Origin: Bacteroidota bacterium
Lineage (GTDB): Bacteria > Bacteroidota > Bacteroidia > M30B66
DNA: 14,615 nucleotides
Direction: 5' to 3'
Assembly (NCBI GenBank): GCA_947497195.1
Contig: CANMGM010000030.1
Coordinates: 1 to 14,615, forward strand
The position numbers were made by a program, and so were the translations under genes. This document shows positions 5,371 through 14,508 of the stretch, piece after piece. Positions within the stretch are counted from its first letter, which is position 1. Each line of letters begins with the position of its first letter. The notes under the pieces are model-generated. The model was not told where the DNA came from, did no database searches, and saw only the letters and a list, made by a program, of their open reading frames with translations.

Positions 5371-8007
5371 ATGGCCACCAATTTTAAATTTTTTACTTTC
5401 ATCTTGCTGTGCGTTTTAAACTTGCCGTTACGTGCCCAGCTGGTAGAGAATTTTTCGGATGGAGAACTCAATCAGAATCCAACCTGGACAGGCGATGTTG
5501 ATGAGTTTTTGGTGGATGCCTCCTTCATGCTGCAAAGTAACGGAGACACGACCAGCAACACCAACCGCGAAATTTACATCGCTACGCCGTCGACCGCTTT
5601 GGTTAATGCGCAATGGGAGTTTTTTGTGAATCCCAAAGTTTCCACATCGTCTAACAACCGCATGGATGTGTTTTTAACCTCCAACAACGAAATACTCAGC
5701 GGCGATAACCAAGGCTATTTTGTGCGCATTGGTGGTACTCCAGACGAAGTGGCTTTGTTTCGGAAAGACGGGATCGGAGTCGAAACGTATGTCGTTACAG
5801 GCGTTACAGGTTCCATCAATAGCTCCTCAACCAATCCTACAAAAATCAAGGTAACACGCGATGTAAACGGCCTTTGGAGCTTGTATGCCGATTATGAAGG
5901 AAGTGGCTTGCTTTACAATTTAGTGGGTACGGCGAACGATGTAACGTATTCCACTTCGGCCTATTTCGGAATTATCGTGCGTTATTCAAATTCGAATCGC
6001 CAGAAGTATTTCATGGATAACATTTCGGTGGGCGATATTGTGATAGATACCCAAGCGCCAACAGTGCTGCAGGTGAATGTTCTCGGGCAACAGGAACTTG
6101 AAGTTGTTTTTTCGGAGATTGTAGAACAAACTACAGCCGAAGAAGAATTGAATTATACCGCAAATGGTGGACTGAACCAGCCGGCTACAGCGATTCGTAA
6201 CGCCAGTCTTTTTCAGCGCGTTAATCTGCAGTTTGCCGACACATTCGTTTCCGGACAAACCTACACGCTCTCAATCTCGAACGTTAGCGATTTAGCAGGC
6301 AATAGCATGGTTCCGACCGAACTAAATTTTCTTTATTACAGGCCTCAACCGTATGACATTGTGATAAACGAAATCATGGCCGATCCCAGTCCGGTTATAT
6401 TACAGCCCGATGTGGAGTGGTTCGAATTATACAACCGCACACCCTACCCGATTAACCTGCAAAACTGGTTCATAAAGGTAAATTCGACCCTTCGGCAGAT
6501 AACGACAGCAGCGAAAATTTTGCCCGATAGTTTTTTGGTATTGACCAATCTAACGGGCTTCGAGGAATTGTATGCAAGCGCTGCCGTTGCCGAGGTAGAG
6601 AGCTTCCCGGCACTTACAAATACCGGCGCAAGTATCAGCCTGCTTAATCCCGACACCTTGCTCATTTCATCAGTTACCTATTCAGACCAATGGTACAACG
6701 ATGCGATTAAATACGAAGGCGGTTGGTCGCTGGAACAAATTTCACCACTCAAACCCTGCGAGGGCGCCAGCAATTGGACTGCGTCGAATCATCCGAGCGG
6801 GGCCACACCCGGAAGGCGGAATTCCATTTTTCAAAACCTCCCCGATGAGACCTTGCCGCAAATTGAGCGCGTTGTAGTTCTTAGTCCGGATACAATTCGG
6901 GTGTTTTTCTCAGAATCTATTCCTGCCGCTTCTTCGACAAACAGTGCCGCTTATCTAATCGATAACGGCATCGGAAACCCGACGGCAGTAATTACCTATC
7001 CGCCCAATTATACCTCCGTAAAACTTGGTTTAATTGCGCCACTTCTGGAGGGCGTAATTTATACACTTACCGCCAGCACACCGCTAAGCGACTGTTCGGG
7101 CAACAGCATCAATGCCGACATTACGGCACAGTTCGCCATTCCCGAAGAAATTGTTCCGGGCGATATTGTTATCAACGAAGTGTTATCGAACCCCAAAGAT
7201 GAGGGCGTTGATTTTGTAGAGATTTTCAACCGCTCCGCTAAGATTCTAGATTTGAGCGAGCTTTACATCAGCAATCAGGATACGGTTTTGCAAGAATTGG
7301 AAGGTTTAACGCAAATAGCTCCCGACGGATTTCTACTATTTCCAGGAACGTATATGGTTTTGAGTGAAGACGTTGAAGCCGTGAAGGCGCAATACCAAGT
7401 CGAAAACGATAAGGCCTTTTTCGAGATGGATGATTTTCCGTCCTTCAATAACGACGATGGCATTGTGGTGCTTTCTAAGCAGAACGATACAAATTTCGTT
7501 GATCGTATGATTTACACCATCGATATGCATTACACCTTGCTAAATTCGACCGACGGCGTGAGTCTGGAGCGCATCAATTTTGATCGTCCGGCCTTGGATC
7601 TCAGCAATTGGAATTCTGCGGCGTCCACTGTTGGATTTGCTACGCCCGGCTACCGAAATTCGCAATTTACCGAGCTAAGTGAGGCGCAGGAAGGCGATCT
7701 GGTTATTGAGCCCGAGGCTTTTTCGCCCGATAACGATGGCTTTGATGATGTAACAACACTCAATTATTCATTCTCGAAACCTGGATTTACAGGCGACATT
7801 CGTGTGTATGATGTGAAAGGGCGTTTGGTAAAACAGCTTGCAAAAACGGCCTATTTTGGAAGTAGTGGAGCTATTGGCTGGAATGGGTTAACCGAATCGG
7901 GATTAAAAGCTGATATCGGGATTTACATTGTTATACTGGAAGCATTCCATTTGGATGGAAGCATTGTAAAACTCAAAAAAACATGTGTTGTTGCCGGGAA
8001 ACTATGA
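5371..8007 (+). CDS. Secreted lamin-tail-domain protein with two LTD and Ig-like repeats
   Basis: The 878-residue product has a signal peptide (MATNFKFFTFILLCVLNLPL, then cleavage near LRAQ). Next come a LamG-like beta domain (about 25-220), an SbsA-type Ig-like domain (226-320, starting DTQAPTVLQV, with AGNSM near its end) and a first lamin-tail domain opening IVINEIMADP (about 330-455). A second Ig-like domain (490-590, ending SDCSGNSIN), a second lamin-tail domain opening IVINEVLSNP (597-770) and a C-terminal domain (780-878) follow. The last has AFSPDNDGFDD, IRVYDVKGRLVKQL and IGWNGL...GIYIVILEA, a FlgD/CHU_C-like fold often found at the end of proteins exported by type IX secretion. It is probably a surface or matrix protein; no catalytic residues are visible. 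The frame is open from an ATG at 5344, but promoter position and signal-peptide length favour 5371. Confidence 0.85.
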   Translation: MATNFKFFTFILLCVLNLPLRAQLVENFSDGELNQNPTWTGDVDEFLVDASFMLQSNGDTTSNTNREIYIATPSTALVNAQWEFFVNPKVSTSSNNRMDVFLTSNNEILSGDNQGYFVRIGGTPDEVALFRKDGIGVETYVVTGVTGSINSSSTNPTKIKVTRDVNGLWSLYADYEGSGLLYNLVGTANDVTYSTSAYFGIIVRYSNSNRQKYFMDNISVGDIVIDTQAPTVLQVNVLGQQELEVVFSEIVEQTTAEEELNYTANGGLNQPATAIRNASLFQRVNLQFADTFVSGQTYTLSISNVSDLAGNSMVPTELNFLYYRPQPYDIVINEIMADPSPVILQPDVEWFELYNRTPYPINLQNWFIKVNSTLRQITTAAKILPDSFLVLTNLTGFEELYASAAVAEVESFPALTNTGASISLLNPDTLLISSVTYSDQWYNDAIKYEGGWSLEQISPLKPCEGASNWTASNHPSGATPGRRNSIFQNLPDETLPQIERVVVLSPDTIRVFFSESIPAASSTNSAAYLIDNGIGNPTAVITYPPNYTSVKLGLIAPLLEGVIYTLTASTPLSDCSGNSINADITAQFAIPEEIVPGDIVINEVLSNPKDEGVDFVEIFNRSAKILDLSELYISNQDTVLQELEGLTQIAPDGFLLFPGTYMVLSEDVEAVKAQYQVENDKAFFEMDDFPSFNNDDGIVVLSKQNDTNFVDRMIYTIDMHYTLLNSTDGVSLERINFDRPALDLSNWNSAASTVGFATPGYRNSQFTELSEAQEGDLVIEPEAFSPDNDGFDDVTTLNYSFSKPGFTGDIRVYDVKGRLVKQLAKTAYFGSSGAIGWNGLTESGLKADIGIYIVILEAFHLDGSIVKLKKTCVVAGKL

Positions 8008-8047
8008 TTAATTTTAGGCGTATATACTCAGTTAGCGATTGGATTGT

Positions 8048-9271
8048 ATGATAAAACCGGGTATACCAGAAAACGAAAAAGAACGCCTCGAAGCGCTTCA
8101 GTCGTATAAAATTTTAGACACATTGCCCGAAAGCAGTTTTGATTCCATTACATCCATTGCAGCGTTTATTTGCAATACACCAATCTCATTGGTTTCCTTA
8201 ATTGACAAAGACAGGCAGTGGTTTAAATCGAACAAAGGACTCGGTGTTTCTGAAACGCCTCGAGAGCAGGCGTTTTGCGCACATGCCATCAACAATCCCA
8301 AAGAAATCATGATTGTTGAGGATTCGTTGAAAGATGAGCGTTTTGCAAACAATCCACTTGTTCAAGGCGATCCGCACATTCGGTTTTATGCCGGTGCTCC
8401 GCTTGTTACCAACGAAGGATTTCCGCTGGGCACTTTATGCATAATCGACAGTGTTCCGCGGCATTTGGACGAGTTTCAGTTAAAAGCGCTCTCCGACCTG
8501 GCATCGCAGGTGATGGTGCAGTTTCAGTTGCGTAAGCAGTTGATTGAAATGGAAGAGTTAAAATTGAGACTCGAAAAACAGTTTTATGAAGCAGAACGCT
8601 TCGCACATCTGGTTTCGCATGATATAAAAGCGCCATTGCGCGGAATTGCGGCATTGGCCACCTATACCTTAGAAGAGGCTGGAAATGAATTGAGTGATGA
8701 AGTTTCGGATTATCTGAATCAAATTCAGGAAAGAGCGAATAAAACCATTGGATTGGTAGAAGGTATTCTGAAGCATACCTTAAGCACAAACTATGAAGTA
8801 AATTTGGAATGGATCAATGCACGCCTATTGCTTCGCGATGTGGCCGAACTGAGTGCTGTTCCCGCCGATATAGCCTTTACGAGCGAAACAACAATAACAG
8901 AGGTATACTCCGATCGGGTAATTTTGATCCAAATTCTAATTAACTTATTGAATAACGCAGTTAAATATGGGGTTTCACCAAACCCTAAGATTCAAATCCG
9001 AATTAAACAAACGCTCAACGAGTGGAAAATTGAAGTCAAGGACAATGGTCCGGGTGTTTCGCCTGAGCATCAAGTGCGCATCTTCGAAATGTTTCAGACG
9101 CTTGGTAAAACAGACCGATTTGGGAACAAAGGATCCGGTATTGGATTAAGTACTGTGAAATCTCTTGTACAATTGCTTCACGGAAGCATCGAGTTAAAGT
9201 CGGGTATCCACAAAGGCTGTTTGTTTACGGTAGCGATTCCGCGGGTAAAACGAGGTAAAATACCGACTTAG
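8048..9271 (+). CDS. GAF-domain sensor histidine kinase
   Basis: The 407-residue protein starts MIKPGIPENEKERLEALQSY, the usual opening of GAF-first kinases. A GAF domain covers about 20-160 (ISLVSLIDKDRQWFKS, FCAHAI, APLVTNEGFPLGTLCIID). A short coiled coil then leads to the HisKA H-box SHDIKAPLRG with phospho-acceptor H191. The HATPase domain follows, with the N-box ILINLLNNAVKYG (297-308), G1 DNGPGVS (332-338), FEMFQTL and G2 GSGIGLS (362-368). No membrane segments are present, so it is a cytoplasmic sensor; the ligand is unknown. It lies 40 bases after the lamin-tail gene on the same strand and may share its message. No response regulator is nearby. A TTG at 8039 is in frame but the ATG at 8048 fits better. 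Confidence 0.9.
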   Translation: MIKPGIPENEKERLEALQSYKILDTLPESSFDSITSIAAFICNTPISLVSLIDKDRQWFKSNKGLGVSETPREQAFCAHAINNPKEIMIVEDSLKDERFANNPLVQGDPHIRFYAGAPLVTNEGFPLGTLCIIDSVPRHLDEFQLKALSDLASQVMVQFQLRKQLIEMEELKLRLEKQFYEAERFAHLVSHDIKAPLRGIAALATYTLEEAGNELSDEVSDYLNQIQERANKTIGLVEGILKHTLSTNYEVNLEWINARLLLRDVAELSAVPADIAFTSETTITEVYSDRVILIQILINLLNNAVKYGVSPNPKIQIRIKQTLNEWKIEVKDNGPGVSPEHQVRIFEMFQTLGKTDRFGNKGSGIGLSTVKSLVQLLHGSIELKSGIHKGCLFTVAIPRVKRGKIPT

Positions 9272-9363
9272 GTTAACATTGGAGAAAACAATTCTTCATG
9301 CATCATTTCGAATGCGTTAATTGCTCTTCCCACATGGTTCAAAATACAGGCGTTGAGAAAGCC

Positions 9364-12195
9364 TCAATTCACCGAATTCCCTTCCGCGTCCAGCTCCACA
9401 ACTTCATAACCCAAGGCCTTAACCTTTTCAAGATTCGTTGCCTTATCGCCCACAACAACAACAATCAGTTTTTCGAGCGGCAAGTGTTTTTTTGCTAATG
9501 CATTGATCTGATCCACCGTCATGCTTTGCAAAATGCCCGATTGACGCTGTGTAAAATCGCTGCTGAGGTTGTACACCAAGATGTCGCGTAAGAACGATAG
9601 CTTCTGATAGTGCGTTTCGTACTTCAAGGCATCGCGCTGACCTAACGATGATTTCATAAAGCTCAACTCGTCGTTCGTGATGCCGTTGTCGCGGAAAAGC
9701 TTCATTTCGTTGAAGAAATCCATCAGCGAGCTATCTGTTTTTTCAGCCTTTACGCCTGCCGAAGCGGTAAATGGCCCCTGCATAAAATTGCCCGAGAACG
9801 AACTGCGTGCACCATAAGTAAAGCCTCTTTTTTCACGAAGGGTAAGGTTGATGCGGCTGTTGAAATTCCCGCCCAGATTGTAATTCATCACATTGGCCCG
9901 ATAAAATTCGCCATCGGCATCATACGGAAGCGCCAGGTATCCAATACGAATTTCAGATTGCGGCGCTTTGTCTTTGTTCACAAAATAAATACGGGTTTTG
10001 TCAACCGATGGTAACTCCGCAAGCGGCAATGTAGGATAGGCAACCTTGTCGGTCCATGCTTTCAAGAATCCAATCTTCTGCAATAATTCCGGTTGTTTAA
10101 CCGAGCCAACATACACCAATCGCGCTTTACCTGGCTGAATGTACGTTGCAAAATGTGTTTTCAAATCGTCGATGGTTATGCCTTCAACCGTTTTGGCCAT
10201 GCCGCTTTGTGGAATGCCCATGTTGTGTTTGCCATATAACAATTTTCCGTACACAATTTCGGCAATAGCGGTTGCACGGGTAGCACGGTTGGCTATGCCG
10301 GCCAGCTGCTGGGTTTTGGCGGTGGTAAATTCGTCGGCATCGAACTTAGGACGGAACAAACGTTCCTCCAAAAGTTTTAAGGTGGCATCCATGTTCTTGG
10401 TTAATCCCGAAACGTAATATGAGATGTTTTCGCGGTCAGAATAAACGGAGATTTCAGAACCCAATTTGCCAAGTGCTTCAGTCATGGCTTCTGAGGTGTA
10501 GCCGGTGGTGCTCTCGTTTAGCATCGAAGCCAATAAACTCGACAATCCCGCTTTCGACTGATTTTCGGTGAGCTGCCCGCCCGGAAACGAAATCACAAAA
10601 TCAAACACCGGCAAATCGAAATCTTCTGCACCAATCAAGCTCATGCCATTGGTGAAATTCTCTTTCCAGAAATTCGGAACTTTAACCTGTGGGTTTGGTC
10701 CTGCGCCTGGGCGTTTGCTGCGGTCGAAGTTGTCTTTTGCCTTATTGTATTTGAGGTTTTTATACTGATCGCTTTCTGCTCCGCCAATCTCCCACGATTT
10801 CTTCGGAGTGTAATTGTCGGCACGAGCCGCCAGTTCGGGCTTGCCTTTCGGGTATACGCTTAAAATAACCGATGCCTTTCCTTTAACGTATTGATTGTAA
10901 ACGCGCATCACATCGGCGGCACTTACTTTACGGGCCATTTCCAAGGTTAAACCAATGCGGTTCGGATTGCCGTAAAATGTGAAATTTGATGCCAAATCGG
11001 AAGCTTTACCCGAAACACTTTCCAAATCTCGTATGGTTTGCGATTCGCGCGTGTTTTTAAATTTTACCAAATCTTCGTTCGTTACGCCGCGCTTTTCGAA
11101 TTTCATAAATGCTTCGCGGATGGCCTTCTCCATCTCGGCAAGGTTTTTATCCTGCGTGGCCTGTATGTTTACTGTGAATGTTCCGGCAAGCTCCGAACAT
11201 GGATTGTAAGCATAGGCCTGATTAGCAAGATTGGTTTTAATTAAATCCTGATATAGAATAGAGGTATTGTCGCCCCCGATAACTTCGGCCAAAAGATCGA
11301 GTGGCATTTCATCGGGATGCCCTGCCGGAACCGCTGGAAATGTCATCTGAATCATCGGAAAACGGATATTGTCTTCATACGAAATATAGCGGTCGGCATC
11401 CAACTTTGCAGGCATTTTAGGTGCGGCAACCACTTCCGGTCCACGCGGAATGGAACCAAAATACTTCACCGCAAGATTCAATACTTGCGCTACATCCACA
11501 TCGCCAGCAACAGTTAATACGCCATTGTTGGGTCCATACCAACGTAGAAAAAAGCGCTTTAAATCTTCTACACCCACGCGATCTAAATCAACCAGATAAC
11601 CAATTGTTGGCCATGAATACGGATGGCCCGCAGGATAAAGCGCTTCGATGGTTTTTTCGTTCACCAATCCATACGGACGATTGTCGTAATTCTGCCCACG
11701 CTCGTTTTTAACGGTTGCGCGCTGCACTTCAAATTTTTGCTGCGTAACGGCATCAAGCAAAAAGCCCATACGATCGGCTTCGAGCCAAAGTGCTGTTTCG
11801 AGTTGGTTCGACGGAACCGTTTCGAAATAATTCGTGCGGTCGAGGTTGGTGGTTCCGTTTAAGGTTCCGCCCGACTCGGTTACGATTTTAAAATGTTCTT
11901 CGTCGGCCACATGGTCCGATCCCTGAAACATCATGTGTTCAAAGAAGTGTGCAAATCCCGAACGCCCCGTTTCTTCGCGCGCCGAACCTACGTGATAGGT
12001 AACATCCACATGCACCACCGGATCCGATTTATCGGTATGAACAATTACCGTAAGTCCGTTATCGAGCTGGTAACGCTCATAAGGAATCACGATTTCATCG
12101 CCCTTCTTTTCAACTTTCTCAATCAGTTTGTATTGTGCTGATGCTGTAAATGAAACCAAAAAAGCAAGCAGGCTTAAGGAAGAAACATTTTTCAT
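9364..12195 (-). CDS. Secreted M16 zinc metallopeptidase, two-unit form
   Basis: The 943-residue product begins with a signal peptide (MKNVSSLSLLAFLVSFTASA, then Q) and contains two M16 units. The N-terminal unit has the inverted zinc motif HFFEH (H83, E86, H87) and the third ligand E165 in TVKNERGQNY, 78 residues on, the usual spacing, so it should be active. The C-terminal unit (about 510-935) lacks the zinc motif but keeps the substrate-binding R and Y segment LREKRGFTYGA near residue 785, as in inactive partner units. These pitrilysin-like enzymes enclose and degrade peptides; export implies a periplasmic or outer-membrane site. A TAnTTTG box at 12218-12224 (-) lies 22 bases before the ATG. 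It converges with the kinase gene (92-base gap) and diverges from the B12 operon. Confidence 0.92.
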   Translation of the reverse strand: MKNVSSLSLLAFLVSFTASAQYKLIEKVEKKGDEIVIPYERYQLDNGLTVIVHTDKSDPVVHVDVTYHVGSAREETGRSGFAHFFEHMMFQGSDHVADEEHFKIVTESGGTLNGTTNLDRTNYFETVPSNQLETALWLEADRMGFLLDAVTQQKFEVQRATVKNERGQNYDNRPYGLVNEKTIEALYPAGHPYSWPTIGYLVDLDRVGVEDLKRFFLRWYGPNNGVLTVAGDVDVAQVLNLAVKYFGSIPRGPEVVAAPKMPAKLDADRYISYEDNIRFPMIQMTFPAVPAGHPDEMPLDLLAEVIGGDNTSILYQDLIKTNLANQAYAYNPCSELAGTFTVNIQATQDKNLAEMEKAIREAFMKFEKRGVTNEDLVKFKNTRESQTIRDLESVSGKASDLASNFTFYGNPNRIGLTLEMARKVSAADVMRVYNQYVKGKASVILSVYPKGKPELAARADNYTPKKSWEIGGAESDQYKNLKYNKAKDNFDRSKRPGAGPNPQVKVPNFWKENFTNGMSLIGAEDFDLPVFDFVISFPGGQLTENQSKAGLSSLLASMLNESTTGYTSEAMTEALGKLGSEISVYSDRENISYYVSGLTKNMDATLKLLEERLFRPKFDADEFTTAKTQQLAGIANRATRATAIAEIVYGKLLYGKHNMGIPQSGMAKTVEGITIDDLKTHFATYIQPGKARLVYVGSVKQPELLQKIGFLKAWTDKVAYPTLPLAELPSVDKTRIYFVNKDKAPQSEIRIGYLALPYDADGEFYRANVMNYNLGGNFNSRINLTLREKRGFTYGARSSFSGNFMQGPFTASAGVKAEKTDSSLMDFFNEMKLFRDNGITNDELSFMKSSLGQRDALKYETHYQKLSFLRDILVYNLSSDFTQRQSGILQSMTVDQINALAKKHLPLEKLIVVVVGDKATNLEKVKALGYEVVELDAEGNSVN

Positions 12196-12304
12196 AATGG
12201 GGTGTAAAACAGAGGCGCAAATTAATGCAAATCAGGTTTTAAATGCAGCGAAAAATTAAATTCATGAAATTTTCAGGAATAAACAATGTAGCCTCAATTC
12301 GGTT

Positions 12305-12312
12305 TATATTTG
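12305..12312 (+). promoter_or_regulatory. -7 promoter box of the B12 operon
   Basis: TATATTTG is an exact TAnnTTTG directly before the riboswitch aptamer. The message would begin within a few bases, so the RNA leader opens almost at once with the aptamer. No TTG is seen about 19 bases upstream. Confidence 0.5.
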
Positions 12313-12473
12313 CATCGGTATTTCGGTTCCCGCTTTTGCGGGATGAAAAGGGAATCCTGTGAAAATCAGGAACAGTACCCGCTGCTGTAAGCCTCTAAAA
12401 GGGACGACATTCTGCCACTGGGCAACCGGGAAGGCGTCGATCCTGAGGCGAGTCAGAAGACCTGCCGCGATGC
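12312..12473 (+). ncRNA. Cobalamin (B12) riboswitch
   Basis: The conserved core of the cobalamin aptamer is present in order: a hairpin CCCGC-TTTT-GCGGG (12330-12342), GAAAAGGGAA (12345-12354), the stem TCCTG/CAGGA around TGAAAAT (12355-12371), ACAGTACCCGCTGCTGTAAG (12372-12391), GCCACTG (12414-12420), CCGGGAAGG (12426-12434) and the B12 box GAGTCAGAAGACCTGCC (12450-12466). GCATCG (12312-12317) pairs with CGATGC (12468-12473) as closing helix P1, although part of it may lie at or before the transcription start. The RNA binds adenosyl- or another cobalamin and lowers expression of the B12 receptor gene that follows. No T-run hairpin follows the aptamer directly, so control is more likely at translation, possibly through the hairpin at 12554-12596. 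Confidence 0.96.
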
Positions 12474-12521
12474 CGCAAATGTTCACCGTCTTCGGGAAAA
12501 AAGACAGCGAGCAGAATTCAG

Positions 12522-12584
12522 ATGCATCTTCGTGCCTTATGGTACGTTGTGTTGCTGCTTCTGCCTTTCTATCCGGAGAAATAA
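12522..12584 (+). CDS. Possible 20-residue leader peptide (uORF) before the B12 receptor
   Basis: An ATG at 12522 opens 20 codons ending with TAA at 12582. The peptide, beginning MHLRALWYVV and continuing LLLLPFYPEK, has one charged N-terminal segment and a hydrophobic middle. The TAA directly abuts an ATG at 12585 (TAAATG), a layout seen in coupled translation, and GGAG at 12575-12578 lies in its last codons. It sits after the riboswitch and inside the hairpin region. It could be a leader peptide tied to riboswitch control or a chance frame; nothing proves translation. Confidence 0.3.
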   Translation: MHLRALWYVVLLLLPFYPEK

Positions 12585-12596
12585 ATGAGAAGCAGC
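12554..12596 (+). promoter_or_regulatory. Hairpin over the receptor start region, candidate expression platform
   Basis: GCTGCTTCT (12554-12562) pairs perfectly with AGAAGCAGC (12588-12596), and inside it TTTCT (12566-12570) can pair with AGAAA (12577-12581). The structure contains the GGAG at 12575 and the ATG at 12585, and ends one base before the TTG at 12598. If formed when cobalamin is bound, it would block translation. It is not followed closely by a T-run; the T8 at 12619-12626 is 22 bases downstream. The coupling to the aptamer is inference. Confidence 0.45.
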
Positions 12597-12597
12597 T

Positions 12598-14508
12598 TTG
12601 AAAAGCAAGTGCGGTACGTTTTTTTTGTTGATGTGGCTCTTTGCCGGATGCCTCTTCGCGCAAGGCGATACCATTGCTCGCCGAAAAAACATTGCTGCGT
12701 TCGAAGTGTGCGCGCTGCGCGATGATGCACCCAATCCCGCTTTATTACAATTGAAACTGCGTGGTTCCGACGATGCTGCCCTAAGTGGATTGTCGCTTGC
12801 CGATATTTTGCAGCGCGAATCAGCAGTTTTCATAAAGCAATACGGCCCCTCAATGCTGGCAACGCCCTCGGTTCGTGGAACCGGAGCAGCCCACACAGCA
12901 CTCATTTGGAACGGATGCAACCTGCAAAACGGTATGAACGGGCAAACCGACATCAGTCTGGTCCCTGCATTTTTATTCGGTTCGTTTACACTTCAGCAGG
13001 GAGCCTCCTCTGCAAGCTGGGGAAGCGGAGCCGCAGGAGGTGCACTTTTTCTAAATCCTTCGCGGCAAAACGAAGCTTCGTTCCTGCAAGAAAATGGAAG
13101 TTTCGGCCATCGGCTTACCGCGATTCGTTTTGCGCTGCCACATAAAAAATTCCGTTTTTCGCTTGGCGCTTTTCGGCTCAACGAAGACAATAATTTCACG
13201 TTTCACAACCATGCTTATGCTGAGGCCCCGCTGATGGAACAGCGCAATGCCAAGCTTGAAGCTGCCGGCATTTTGGCTTCGCTGTCGGTCGAGACTGGCA
13301 AAAACAGTGTGCTCCATATCGGATCCTGGTGGCAGAGCGCAAACCGCCATATTCCGCCTATCATGAGTGTGCCAATGTCTAAGGCCCATCAAGCCGATGC
13401 AACGCTGCGCAATACACTTAACTGGACAGGCCGAATTGCTGCGCTGCAAATTCAACTGCGCACCGCTTGGTTCGAAGAACAACTTCGGTATTCAGATTCG
13501 CTGGCATCCATAAACAACACGTACAACGGCCGCACCTTATTGCAGGAAGCGGAGTTCGCCTATCCAATTTCCCGAAATCATAAAATAAGCATCGGGATTA
13601 ACCAAACCATCCAAAACGCCAAATCGGCAACATATGGCGAGGATGTTAAAGAACTGAGCAGGCGATCGGCTTTTGCCCAATGGGATGCCCTCTTTTGGGG
13701 AAATCGCATGAAACTACGCTCCGGATTGCGAAAGGAGTGGACCAGCCGCAACGACGCACCGCTTATTCCCTTTCTGTCCTCGTCTATAACACTTCTCCCA
13801 CATTTAACGCTCAATGCCAATTACAGCGGTGTGTATCGAATTCCAACGTTGAACGACTTATACTGGATTCCAGGCGGAAACCCGAATCTTTTGCCCGAGC
13901 ATGGAACTTCGGCAGAGGCCGGACTGGCGTGGAATTCAGTCGTTCGGACGACATCCATTTCGGTTCGTGCTGATGTGTTTCAGTCGAACATCAACAACTG
14001 GATTTTATGGGTGCCGGGTAATTCGTTCTGGTGGCCCGGAAATGTGAAACAGGTGCGCAACCGCGGCGCGAATTTCAATTCGGATGTTAAATTGAATGTT
14101 AAGAACCACCATTTTTCTCTTCGCTCATCGCTGCAAGTGGTTTCGGCAGTAGTAGTTGAAACAGGCGATGCCTTTGAACTGCACACCCAAAAGCAACTCA
14201 TTTATGTGCCTCATTTCAGCGCATCGGGAGGCATCGAATGGCGGCATGGAAGTAATCGGCTTGAAATTCAGTTTGTTCATACAGGTTTGCGCTATACAAG
14301 CAGCGATAACAAACAATCGCTTCCGGCATTTAGTCTTTTCAATGCCATTGCCGGAAAAGATATCGAACTGGGCAAATACCACATGAATCTATTTCTGCGT
14401 TGGAACAATATGTTTAATGCGCAATACCAGATTATGCTCTGGCGCCCTATGCCTATGAGCACCGTTCAACTTGGAATTCAATTTAATCTACATACCAGCA
14501 AATCATGA
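12598..14508 (+). CDS. btuB: BtuB-like TonB-dependent receptor for vitamin B12
   Basis: This outer-membrane receptor (636 residues; E. coli BtuB about 600) probably imports cobalamin using TonB energy. A signal peptide ends near CLFAQ. The plug domain (about 65-152) shows LADILQRESAVFIKQYG, the TPSVRGTG motif, TALIWNGCNLQNGMNGQTD and LQQGASSASWGSGAAGGALF. The remaining 480 residues have alternating beta-barrel patterns, with IPTLNDLYWIPGGNPNLLPE around 419-438, a common TonB-receptor motif, and a last strand near TVQLGIQFNL. The B12 riboswitch upstream supports the substrate. The frame itself has no ATG before residue 12, so a TTG start is used here. An ATG at 12585 with a spaced GGAG reaches the same frame only if one T is removed from T8 at 12619-12626. 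It overlaps the next gene by ATGA. Confidence 0.88.
   Translation: MKSKCGTFFLLMWLFAGCLFAQGDTIARRKNIAAFEVCALRDDAPNPALLQLKLRGSDDAALSGLSLADILQRESAVFIKQYGPSMLATPSVRGTGAAHTALIWNGCNLQNGMNGQTDISLVPAFLFGSFTLQQGASSASWGSGAAGGALFLNPSRQNEASFLQENGSFGHRLTAIRFALPHKKFRFSLGAFRLNEDNNFTFHNHAYAEAPLMEQRNAKLEAAGILASLSVETGKNSVLHIGSWWQSANRHIPPIMSVPMSKAHQADATLRNTLNWTGRIAALQIQLRTAWFEEQLRYSDSLASINNTYNGRTLLQEAEFAYPISRNHKISIGINQTIQNAKSATYGEDVKELSRRSAFAQWDALFWGNRMKLRSGLRKEWTSRNDAPLIPFLSSSITLLPHLTLNANYSGVYRIPTLNDLYWIPGGNPNLLPEHGTSAEAGLAWNSVVRTTSISVRADVFQSNINNWILWVPGNSFWWPGNVKQVRNRGANFNSDVKLNVKNHHFSLRSSLQVVSAVVVETGDAFELHTQKQLIYVPHFSASGGIEWRHGSNRLEIQFVHTGLRYTSSDNKQSLPAFSLFNAIAGKDIELGKYHMNLFLRWNNMFNAQYQIMLWRPMPMSTVQLGIQFNLHTSKS

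Noticed and set aside
8039..8047. TTG start of the histidine kinase
   Set aside because: The ATG nine bases on gives the usual MIKPG-type N-terminus; the three extra residues add nothing.
12488..12505. Short hairpin GTCTT/AAGAC after the cobalamin aptamer as a terminator
   Set aside because: Only five pairs with an eight-base loop and no T-run after it.
12304..12663. 119-codon - strand frame across the riboswitch
   Set aside because: It is antisense to a well-conserved cobalamin aptamer and has no protein-like features.
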